Shown piece after piece: positions 1 to 7,800 of a DNA stretch of 9,180 nucleotides. The position numbers and the translations under genes are program-made. The stretch is from Bacteroidales bacterium (GTDB taxonomy: Bacteria; Bacteroidota; Bacteroidia; Bacteroidales; WCHB1-69), in assembly GCA_012838875.1 (NCBI GenBank), contig DUOL01000027.1, positions 1 through 9,180 of the forward strand, written 5' to 3'. Each line of letters opens with the position of its first letter. Within the stretch, counting starts at the first letter, position 1. Under the pieces are notes generated by a model. The model had not been told where the DNA came from, searched no databases, and saw only the letters and a list, made by a program, of their open reading frames with translations.

Positions 1-2
1 GG

Positions 3-398
3 TTTGTCGGACCTGAGGCGGCGTTCTATTCGATGCTCTATCCCGGTATTGGCACAATTTTAACGACTCAGAAAAAACATGGTATTGGAGCGATGACGGC
101 ATTTACAATTTTCGGTGCCGGAACGCTTACTTCTTATATTTATAGCAGGAAGTTAGCTACGCAAGCCGCTCAATACCCATTAGATTCAAAGGAGTATGAA
201 AAATATAAAATGAATAGTAATCTATTGGCAATAGGCTCTTATGTGGGCATCGGCGTGTGTGGAGTTATCTATATTTCCGATGTGGTTACGGCTTTGGTAA
301 AAGGAATAGATAATTTGAAAAAAGCGAGGACATTCAAGAAAAATAGAATTGAAAGACCAACGGAGCTACAATACGAACCTATCGAATTTATTAAGTAG
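3..398 (+). CDS. C-terminal part of a small two-helix membrane protein, function unknown (5' end outside window)
   Basis: The reading frame is open from base 3 with no start needed. The codons before the first ATG (base 33) read FVGPEAAFYS, which continues smoothly into MLYPGIG, so the true start is probably to the left of the window. The visible 131 residues contain a PGIG turn, a first hydrophobic stretch (GIGAMTAFTIFGAG), a charged connector with KEYEKYKMNSN, a second hydrophobic stretch (IGSYVGIGVCGVIYISDV) and a basic tail. This layout (PGxG, helix, Y/K-rich linker, helix ending in a D-x-x-x-A-L motif) resembles the C-terminal membrane hairpin of several uncharacterised Bacteroidetes proteins, whose N-termini often differ. 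I cannot name a family with certainty and infer no function. The gene converges on recQ: its TAG lies 3 bases past the recQ stop, and no terminator hairpin is visible between the two. Confidence 0.7.
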   Translation, partial: FVGPEAAFYSMLYPGIGTILTTQKKHGIGAMTAFTIFGAGTLTSYIYSRKLATQAAQYPLDSKEYEKYKMNSNLLAIGSYVGIGVCGVIYISDVVTALVKGIDNLKKARTFKKNRIERPTELQYEPIEFIK

Positions 399-2337
399 GT
401 TTGTGCCGTGATAATTGTCCGTATTTTAGATTAACCTCGTTATTGTCAATCAATTGTCGTATAACCTTTACTAACTTTTCTTCTTTAAAATCTTTATTTA
501 AAAGTGTAACAACTTCGCGAATGGAGTAGGTCTTATTCGTTAAAAGAGTTAGAACCGCTATTTTCATTTTTTGAAATTCCTTTTCGGTAACGGTGTGTAA
601 TCTTTTTTTAATGCAAATATCGCAAGCTCCGCAGGTCTGGCTCTTCATCTCGCCAAAATAGCGTAAAAGCACTTGACTGCGACAACTATTTTCTTCTTTA
701 ACATAATCAATGACAGCATTTAATCGCTGTTTTGCTACTTTTTTACGTTGGTGATAGTGTTCGGCATCAAGCGTTATATCATAATCGCGAATTCTGTCTT
801 CGGTAAAAATAAGCGTGGGCTTAAGAGTTTTCGGACGATAAGAGATGATTTTAAACTTATGTATCTTTTTGAGGAGAGCTACCACCTCTTCTTCGCTTCG
901 GTCGGTTCTTCGGGCAATTTCGGCTTCATTTATTTTAACAAAATCGGTAAAAAGAGCACCGTATGAACGCAGTAAAACTTTGAGAAAGTCGTATAATTCC
1001 GGATATTGTTGCTCGAAAATATCAAGTGCCTTTTGATTGGCGAGTACGTGCATGACTGAGACTCTGTTTTCGTCTTCAAGATAGAGTAAAAGTCCGATTT
1101 TTTCAAGATATTTTATCGCATGATAAAGAATGGTGATATTTGATTTTGAGATTTTGGCAAACATTTCCAACTCGAAAGGGAAACTGCTGTTTTTCCCGCT
1201 ACGTATTGCGATTTGATAATAGTTGACAAGTTTAAGATATATTTGCCGAATTTGGTCGATGGTTGGAAAGGTTAACGCAAAATTTCTTTTCAACTCCTTT
1301 ATATCATTTCCGTCATACAGCATAATGGCTACGGAGCTTTTCTCGTCTCGTCCTCCTCTGCCTGCTTCTTGAAAGTAGGCTTCGAGCGTGTCGGGAATGT
1401 CAAGATGAATGACGAAACGGACGTCCGGCTTGTCAATCCCCATTCCGAAAGCATTGGTTGACACGATAATACGTGTTTTATTTACCATCCAATCGTTCTG
1501 TTTCCGGTCACGGGTTGTCGTGTCCAAACCGGCATGGTAATAGTCGGCGCTGATACCGTGTTTATTTAAAAAGTCGGCAATCTCTTTTGTTTTTCTTCGA
1601 TTTCGGACATAAATTACTCCTGTGCCGGGATAACGTTGAACAATACGCAACATCCGTCCGAATTTATCTTCTTCTTTAACTACATAATAGATGAGATTAT
1701 CCCTTTTAAAACTCTTTTGGAATAGGTTTTTCTCTTTAAATATTAATTTCTCTTGAATGTCAATTACAACTTCGGGCGTTGCCGTGGCGGTAAGTGCTAA
1801 AATCGGAGCTTCGGGAAAGTAGGGACGAATCGCTGCAATTTCGAGATAGGGTGGTCGAAAGTCATATCCCCACTGTGATATACAGTGTGCCTCATCAACT
1901 GCAATCATTGATACTGGTAATTTTTCCAGAGATGCACGAAAGGTATCGGTTTTAAGTCGTTCGGGAGAGAGATACAAGAATTTGAAATCCTTGTCGAAGG
2001 TGGCGTTATTTATTATCAACTCTATCTCTCTGTAAGGAAGTCCCGAGAATATGGCGGCGGCTTTAATACCCCGTTTTTTTAAATTCTCTACCTGATCTTT
2101 CATAAGGGCGATGAGTGGCGAGATGACAATACAGAGTCCCTCTTTGGCAAGGGCAGGAACTTGAAAGCATATTGATTTGCCTCCTCCGGTCGGCAAGAGC
2201 GCCAACGTATCTCTATTTTGCATCACCGATAGGATAATATCTTCTTGTAAGGGACGAAAAGAGTCGTATCCCCAATAATGTTTGAGAATTTGGTGTATTT
2301 GTAATGAAAAATTTGAATTTGGAGCGTTATTACTCAT
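391..2337 (-). CDS. recQ: RecQ-family ATP-dependent DNA helicase, short paralogue without HRDC domain
   Basis: This is a 3'-5' superfamily 2 DNA helicase, presumably cytosolic and acting in recombination and replication-fork repair. Visible motifs in the 648-residue product are the Q-motif region (FRPLQ, 27-31), Walker A TGGGKS (50-55), motif Ia SPLIALMKDQ (73-82), DEAH (148-151) followed by the RecQ aromatic loop CISQWGYDFRP, TATAT (183-187), STNAFGMGIDKPDVR (293-307) and motif VI QEAGRGGRD (323-331). The zinc site C552-X16-C569-X2-C572-X2-C575 has the classical RecQ spacing. It sits about 220 residues after motif VI rather than about 50 as in E. coli RecQ, and the intervening part looks like winged-helix material. 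The C-terminal tail of about 70 residues has no HRDC domain. Bacteroidetes commonly carry a full-length RecQ plus a shorter one of this type, and this looks like the second. The start lies 18 bases after the tpiA stop, suggesting co-transcription. The symbol is given at family level. Confidence 0.95.
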   Translation of the reverse strand: MSNNAPNSNFSLQIHQILKHYWGYDSFRPLQEDIILSVMQNRDTLALLPTGGGKSICFQVPALAKEGLCIVISPLIALMKDQVENLKKRGIKAAAIFSGLPYREIELIINNATFDKDFKFLYLSPERLKTDTFRASLEKLPVSMIAVDEAHCISQWGYDFRPPYLEIAAIRPYFPEAPILALTATATPEVVIDIQEKLIFKEKNLFQKSFKRDNLIYYVVKEEDKFGRMLRIVQRYPGTGVIYVRNRRKTKEIADFLNKHGISADYYHAGLDTTTRDRKQNDWMVNKTRIIVSTNAFGMGIDKPDVRFVIHLDIPDTLEAYFQEAGRGGRDEKSSVAIMLYDGNDIKELKRNFALTFPTIDQIRQIYLKLVNYYQIAIRSGKNSSFPFELEMFAKISKSNITILYHAIKYLEKIGLLLYLEDENRVSVMHVLANQKALDIFEQQYPELYDFLKVLLRSYGALFTDFVKINEAEIARRTDRSEEEVVALLKKIHKFKIISYRPKTLKPTLIFTEDRIRDYDITLDAEHYHQRKKVAKQRLNAVIDYVKEENSCRSQVLLRYFGEMKSQTCGACDICIKKRLHTVTEKEFQKMKIAVLTLLTNKTYSIREVVTLLNKDFKEEKLVKVIRQLIDNNEVNLKYGQLSRHKPT

Positions 2338-2355
2338 GTAAAATTACTATCCAAA

Positions 2356-3132
2356 TTAATTATCTTTTGCTGCTGAGTCGGCGGCTTCGATAATAGCTAT
2401 AAATTCTGAGGTTTTAAGCGAAGCACCGCCGATTAGCCCGCCGTCAATATCGGGTTGCATAAAGAGATTTAGGGCGTTTTTTGCGTTACAGCTACCGCCA
2501 TATAAAATGTAGGCATTGTAGGCAGTTTCAGCACCATATTTTTTCTCAATCAGTGAGCGGATAAAGGCGTGCATCTCTTGTGCTTGTTCGGGGGTTGCCG
2601 TCTCGCCCGTGCCGATAGCCCAAACGGGCTCGTAAGCAATAATGACGTGCCCAAACATCTCTTTATTCAAATGAAATAAGCTCTCTACAAGTTGTTGTTC
2701 AACAATTTTAAAGTGCTCATTGTTTTTTCGCTCTTCCATCGTTTCGCCGCAGCAAACAATCGGAATAAGCTGCTGTTTGTGCAATAAATCTACTTTTTTA
2801 GCAATTGTCTCATTAGTTTCATGAAAATATTTGCGTCTTTCAGAATGTCCTACAATACAGAAATTAACCTTAAGCGCTGCTAACATAGAGGCGGAAATTT
2901 CGCCGGTATAAGCGCCGTTTTCATATTCGCTACAATTTTGGGCAGCAATTGAAAAATTATACTCTTCCGCTAAATCGGTAGCTAACTCAAGATAGACGAA
3001 GGAGGGGCTAAGTACAACTTCACTATTTGTATGAAAGCCTTCAAGAGCATCGCCGATAGCAATTATTAAATCGTTTGCCTCTTCAAACGAGAGGTTCATT
3101 TTCCAATTTCCGATAACTAATTTATTTTTCAT
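2356..3132 (-). CDS. tpiA: triosephosphate isomerase
   Basis: The cytosolic glycolytic enzyme interconverting dihydroxyacetone phosphate and glyceraldehyde 3-phosphate. The 258-residue product is of normal length for the family. All catalytic landmarks are present: N9 and K11 in GNWKMN (8-13), the electrophile H96 in VGHSERR (94-100), the base E168 in AYEPVWAIGTG (166-176, which also starts flexible loop 6), and the phosphate-binding loops YGGSC (211-215) and DGGLIGGASL (230-239). The ATG at 3130-3132 places GNWKMN at the usual distance from the N-terminus, which supports this start. No clear Shine-Dalgarno is seen, and the leader is AT-rich. recQ follows after 18 bases. The gene has its own 157-base upstream gap containing a candidate -7 box and a palindrome, so it is probably transcribed independently of the oxidoreductase gene before it. 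Nothing suggests inactivation. Confidence 0.98.
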   Translation of the reverse strand: MKNKLVIGNWKMNLSFEEANDLIIAIGDALEGFHTNSEVVLSPSFVYLELATDLAEEYNFSIAAQNCSEYENGAYTGEISASMLAALKVNFCIVGHSERRKYFHETNETIAKKVDLLHKQQLIPIVCCGETMEERKNNEHFKIVEQQLVESLFHLNKEMFGHVIIAYEPVWAIGTGETATPEQAQEMHAFIRSLIEKKYGAETAYNAYILYGGSCNAKNALNLFMQPDIDGGLIGGASLKTSEFIAIIEAADSAAKDN

Positions 3133-3171
3133 TTTATTGATTAGTAAGAAGTTAAAGTTTTATTTATTAGT

Positions 3172-3209
3172 TAAATGTTTGTAATCAAAATTTGATTCTA
3201 AAACATTTA
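3172..3209. repeat. 38-base interrupted palindrome upstream of tpiA
   Basis: The arms are TAAATGTTT (3172-3180) with AAACATTTA (3201-3209), and inside them AATCAAA (3183-3189) with TTTGATT (3191-3197), centred on A3190. Only the 2- and 3-base spacers GT and CTA break the symmetry, giving 16 paired positions in total. It lies directly next to a candidate tpiA -7 box (3210-3217), about where transcription would begin. It could be an operator for a dimeric regulator, a 5' mRNA stem protecting the tpiA transcript, or a weak end signal for the oxidoreductase transcript. No T-run directly follows it on the minus strand, which argues against a standard intrinsic terminator. The symmetry is seen directly; the role is inference. 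Confidence 0.6.
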
Positions 3210-3217
3210 CAAAAATA
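3210..3217 (-). promoter_or_regulatory. candidate Bacteroidetes-type -7 box for tpiA-recQ
   Basis: Read on the minus strand this is TATTTTTG, matching the Bacteroidetes -7 consensus TAnnTTTG. It lies about 78 bases before the tpiA ATG, in the only sizeable gap upstream of that gene. No matching TTTG -33 element is found at the expected distance, and AT-rich DNA produces such octamers by chance, so this is tentative. Confidence 0.35.
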
Positions 3218-3289
3218 ATATAAAAACCGATACTCTCCTTAATGAATAAAATGAATAAGTAGGGGAGAGGGGCGAATTATTTCTTACCC

Positions 3290-4810
3290 CTAATGAATAT
3301 GAATATCCTTAATAATGTTGTTAAGCCCAATAAATTCGGCACAAGTGATAATACTTCCAATCATCACCCCCAAAATACCGTGCGTGTTAATGTTTTGTCC
3401 CGTGAGAAAAAGATTGGGAATCTTAGTGCGTTGTGAAATGTATGTTTGAACGGGGAGATTGGTGTCGCGTAATATGCCGTACATAGAACCTTCTTTTGTA
3501 GCGGTGTAGTCGCGGTAAGTCAATGGAGTTGAGGTTTCGTAATACTCAATATTGTTCATTATGCCGGGAAAAGAATCGTTGAGCTTTTTTATAAAACGTT
3601 CTGCTTTTTCTTCCTTAAACTGTAAGTAAGCCTCGCCGCGTTTGCCGACTGTTGTATTTTCCCATTCCCTAACATCATCAAATTTCATGTATCCGCTTAA
3701 TTCGGCACTTTCGGCGAAAGTCATCTCTTTTTGATTGCATTGGTGCATAAATAGATAGGATTGAGGCCATTTTTCAGGATTATAGTTATTTGTCTCCCAT
3801 AAATCGTCAAATTCATAAAAATAGAAATTGGAGTTCAAATAGGGGACACTGTCGGGTTTAAATTTGATATAAACAGTGAAATTTCCTATCGAATTTTCAA
3901 GATGTTTAATCCGTTCTTTATAAATTTTCCGAATAAGCGGCGACTCAATTTTCTCCATTGTAATTTCAGGGTGGACATTGGAAATGAAGAATTTACCTGT
4001 AATGAGTTCTCCTTCTTTTGTCTGAATTGCCGTAGCATGTGTGCTATCACAAATAATCTTATCAACTTCTTGCGAGGTGATAATTTCTCCCCCAAAAGAG
4101 CGAATGGAATTAGCTAACGATGAGGCTATTACGTCGCTTCCGCCAACGATACGATAAGCACTTTGAATGTAAAAATTTTTAATGAAAGCGTGAATGTAAA
4201 TGGGGGTTTTATCTTTTACCCCCGCATAGAGAGGTAAATTTCCAATTAATACATTTTGCAACTCTTTATTCGAAGTGATTGATTCTATAAACTCGTTAAC
4301 CGTTGCTTTAATAATATTAGGTTCAATAATTATGTGATTATTAATCTCTTGCAAATTGTTAATAGGCGATGCGTCTGCGATAGCACGAATTTGCTTGACG
4401 TACTCTTTTATCTCTTCTCTATTTTTAGGGAATGACTTGGCTAAGGTTTCGATAAAATTTTCGTATCCGTTGGCATAATAGTATTTTCTTCCTTGAAGGG
4501 ATATTGTTTCGAAGCCGTTCGGGTCAAGAGGGGATAGGGTAACGTCTTTATTCAAATTAAGATAAGAAAAGAAAGAATGAAGAATTTGACCGGGTTGCAT
4601 ACTGCCGATATAGTGCATGCCGGTATCAAATTTGACTCCTTTACGTTTGAAAGTTTGTAGACAACCTCCAATTTGATGGTTTTTTTCAACAATAATGACT
4701 TTATAGCCGTTTTTAGATAAAATATATCCGCAAACCAAGCCTCCCAATCCGCTTCCAATAATAACTACATCATACTGAGCTCCCATATCTCTTTTTTTAT
4801 TGATTAACAT
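3290..4810 (-). CDS. FAD/NAD(P)-dependent oxidoreductase, phytoene desaturase (CrtI)/retinol saturase-like
   Basis: This is a 506-residue flavoprotein of the CrtI/CrtISO/all-trans-retinol 13,14-reductase superfamily, whose members desaturate, isomerise or saturate polyene and lipid chains. The N-terminal dinucleotide-binding fold is clear: DVVIIGSGLGG (14-24), with the ribose-binding acid E42 ending the second strand (VIIVEKN), then IGGCLQTF and FDTGMHYIG. A GGSDVIASSLA segment occurs mid-protein, as in CrtI-type enzymes. The C-terminal FAD-contacting motif reads PNLFLTGQNINTHGILGVMIG (465-485). The substrate cannot be read from the sequence. The first ATG (4808-4810) overlaps the fusion gene by 14 bases. 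The next in-frame ATG (codon 9, 4784-4786) follows that gene's stop by 10 bases, is preceded by AAAAAGAGAT, and starts the protein nearer the FAD fold, so it may be the real start. Either way the two genes look translationally coupled, which ties this enzyme to the lipid/exporter fusion protein. Classic carotenoid neighbours such as crtB are absent from the window. Confidence 0.9.
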   Translation of the reverse strand: MLINKKRDMGAQYDVVIIGSGLGGLVCGYILSKNGYKVIIVEKNHQIGGCLQTFKRKGVKFDTGMHYIGSMQPGQILHSFFSYLNLNKDVTLSPLDPNGFETISLQGRKYYYANGYENFIETLAKSFPKNREEIKEYVKQIRAIADASPINNLQEINNHIIIEPNIIKATVNEFIESITSNKELQNVLIGNLPLYAGVKDKTPIYIHAFIKNFYIQSAYRIVGGSDVIASSLANSIRSFGGEIITSQEVDKIICDSTHATAIQTKEGELITGKFFISNVHPEITMEKIESPLIRKIYKERIKHLENSIGNFTVYIKFKPDSVPYLNSNFYFYEFDDLWETNNYNPEKWPQSYLFMHQCNQKEMTFAESAELSGYMKFDDVREWENTTVGKRGEAYLQFKEEKAERFIKKLNDSFPGIMNNIEYYETSTPLTYRDYTATKEGSMYGILRDTNLPVQTYISQRTKIPNLFLTGQNINTHGILGVMIGSIITCAEFIGLNNIIKDIHIH

Positions 4811-7800
4811 ATATTAAATTAGCCGGAACTGAAGGACAATGGCGTGCAATCGCTAATTTTTCAGAGTCCGGGTCGGAGGCAATGATTGTGAGGTTCTTTT
4901 TTACCAAAGCCGCTAATAGTGTGTAAACTCCGTACTCGCAGTCCGTTACGTAATGCGTCCCCTCATCGGGTAACTGTTCGATTTTTTTCATCCAAACGGA
5001 ATCTTTTGATAAAATTCGTCTGGCATGTCTCTCAACAATGACACCCTTATAAAAATAATTGTGAAGCACTAAATCACGATAATAGTCGGCGGTCTCTTTC
5101 TCAAGGGTCAGTTTTTTGTATTCTTCTTTATACAACTGTCGAAATAGTTTAGCAACTTTATAATTTTCTTTATCTTTTCTATATTGCTGATTATCAGGTC
5201 TAATTCTCTCTAATATCTTTACCGTAACCTTCCCTTTTCTAAGAATTAATTCGGTCTTAGGGGTTATATGACCAATTCCGTGTGTTATAATAGGAATAAT
5301 ATCCACGTTCAGTTTTTGTGCTAAGTGAAATGCTCCTTGATGAAATCGTTGAATCTCACAATTTGGCGAACGTGTTCCTTCGGGAAAGACTAAAATAGAG
5401 TATCCGTCTAAGATGGCTTGTTGTAAAACCGGAATGTTATTCTCAATTCCTCTATTAATCGGGTAGTAGCTGGCATATCGAAGCACCCAGCCGTAAAACG
5501 GGGAGTTCCAGACGGTTTTATTAGTTAAGCAAATGATTTTCGGAGAGAGCATTAAGGTGTAGAGCAAATCTAAATGAGATTGATGATTACATATAATGAT
5601 GCTGGGATTAGCAAAGTTCTCTTGAAAGGGATTTTGCACTTCGCAAGGAACTTGTGGCATAACGCGACACAAAAAACGAAATGTTTTGCATATAGCTTGA
5701 TGATAGATAAGTTTATGTTTTTCGGTTTTACCGCCCAGGGTGAGTACGAAAAAGCCAAAGATTGAGAGAAGAATCGCTCCGATGGAAAAAACAGTAAAAG
5801 CGGCTACGGTTTTAGATAAAATTAGCAAAGTTAACGGCATTTTTCTTGCTTTACCCTTTTTACTGATTAACCATTTAAAAATAAAAGGAGCAATGGTATA
5901 GGCGATAATAGCAACGGAAATCATACCTATAATTGAAACCTGTGCCAATGAGAACATGGCGGGGTGCTTGGCAAAAATAAGCGACCCGATTCCTATCAGC
6001 ATCGTAATAGCTGATAAAACAACTGCTGTTTTATAGGTGTTAAGCATCTTCTTTCCGTAAGAGTACTCGTAAATAAGTCCTTCCATAATAAAAATAGCGT
6101 AATCGTCTCCGATACCAAAGATAAACGTAGCTAAAATTATATTGACAATATTAAAATGAATATTAAAAATCCCCATCAGCCCCAATATCCAGATAAATGC
6201 GATTGCCATGGGGAGGAAAGTTATAACAGTGATTTCTACTCTTCCAAATGAGATAAAGAGAAATAGCAAGACAATTAAACCGCAAATCCATAAGAGATAG
6301 TTAAAATCAAATGAAAGTTCATTTAACATGTTTTGAGTCAGAGTTTTTGTATCAAAAGCGTAACTGTTGGAGGAAGGAAATGCATTTTTTACGCTATTTG
6401 CGTCAGTTGGAGAGAGATATAACTGCGTGAGAACAATAGATTTTTCAGGTTTCTCTATTAAAAATTCATTTAAAAAAGTCTGTTTTAAGGTGGTGAAATA
6501 ATCGGATTCTTCGACTTCAAATTCCGTATTTAATAAATTTTCAAAGCTACTGAAGCTATTTTCGGTAAAACCGATTTTTTTCCCTTCACTTTTTAATAAT
6601 CTCACCAATTCATCTTTATGTAGTTCTAAAAAGTTATTCCATCGTTTAAGTTTTTCTTGTTGTAATTTTTTCGAGGGAAAGAAAGGACCTACACTTTGGC
6701 AACTCTTAATTACTCCTTTCTCTTGGAGGGAGTCAATAGTTAATTTATTCTTTTCGTACTCTTGTAGTGCGGATTCTATATCATCACCTTCGTTAGCTAC
6801 GTAAATAAGCTGTTGAGACAGGGTCGTGGTTTGGCTTAATTCGTTTAAAGTAGCTCGTTGTTCTTTAGTCATAAAATTAATTTTATTCATATCTTCCTCA
6901 AACTTAACTTGATTTGAGAAAAAGCTAAAAAGAACGGTCAAGATAATGATAATCAACACGAGGTATTTATTATTCTCAAAAGAGTAGTCGGCAATTTTAT
7001 TCCAAATTGTTGAGCGGGCATGTGATTTAGGAGCATAAACGGTATCTTTGAAAAAATGAGGGAGAAAAATAAGGGTAAAAAGTATGGTTCCCGCAAGAGT
7101 TAGGGCGGCAAATAGCCCGAAATCGCCCAATAGTTTGGAACGTAGAAAAATTAAGCTGCTAAATGCGGCAATCGTTGTAATGCTACCTACAGTAAGGGGA
7201 AAAGCAACATCTCGAATCGTGTAAGCGATTGAGGGCTGTTGACGCAAATGTATGACAAAATGTAGCGAATAGTTGATAGCAATTCCAAATATAATAGAGC
7301 CGGTTCCGATAGCAATCGTTGAAATCGTTCCCTTTGTGAGGTATAAACCTGCAAAAGCAAACAGAGCTCCGAAAATAATAGGGAGCAGTAGTACGATAAG
7401 CGACCTGATATTACGAAAGTAGAAAGATAAAATTAAAATAATGAGTGTTGAGGCAATAATAATAGAGAGGATACTGTCTTTTTTAATTTGCGAAGCGTTG
7501 GTAACGGCGATAGCCGCCGCCCCGAAATAAGAAACGTAATAGGCAGTTTCCTCTTGATTCTTTTCAGTTGCAGAACTGTTAAAAGTAGTTATAATATTGT
7601 CTAACTCCTTAACTAATAGTGAGTTATTGTATGTGTCGCTGCTCGGATAGCGAGGAATTAGAAATATTAAGAGCGATTTTAAATCCTGTGAGAAAATATA
7701 TCCTTCGTAAGTAGTATATTGACTATTAATTCTAAAATTATTAAGCTCTTTTAGGAATGAAGTCGATAACCGCAAAGGGTCTTGCAGCAGGCTTTTACGG

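Noticed and set aside
748..1036. Two plus-strand open frames of 63-72 codons inside recQ
   Set aside because: They lie wholly antisense to a gene with intact helicase motifs and resemble no known protein.
3251..3296. Possible terminator for the oxidoreductase operon (AGGGG with CCCCT near the stop codon)
   Set aside because: The pairing is only 5-6 bp with a long loop, starts inside the stop codon and has no following T-run.
3886..4117. Short open frames on both strands inside the oxidoreductase gene
   Set aside because: They are shadows of the main frame, which is continuous and has FAD motifs at both ends.
4552..4758. A 68-codon minus-strand frame overlapping the FAD-binding region
   Set aside because: It is an alternative frame of the oxidoreductase N-terminal coding region with no recognisable features.
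3290..4810. Naming the oxidoreductase crtI or a true phytoene desaturase
   Set aside because: There are no carotenoid synthesis neighbours in the window, and the superfamily covers many polyene and lipid substrates, so a specific symbol is not supported.
5570..5765. Two opposing short frames within the acyltransferase segment
   Set aside because: Both lie inside the conserved acyltransferase coding frame and have no independent support.
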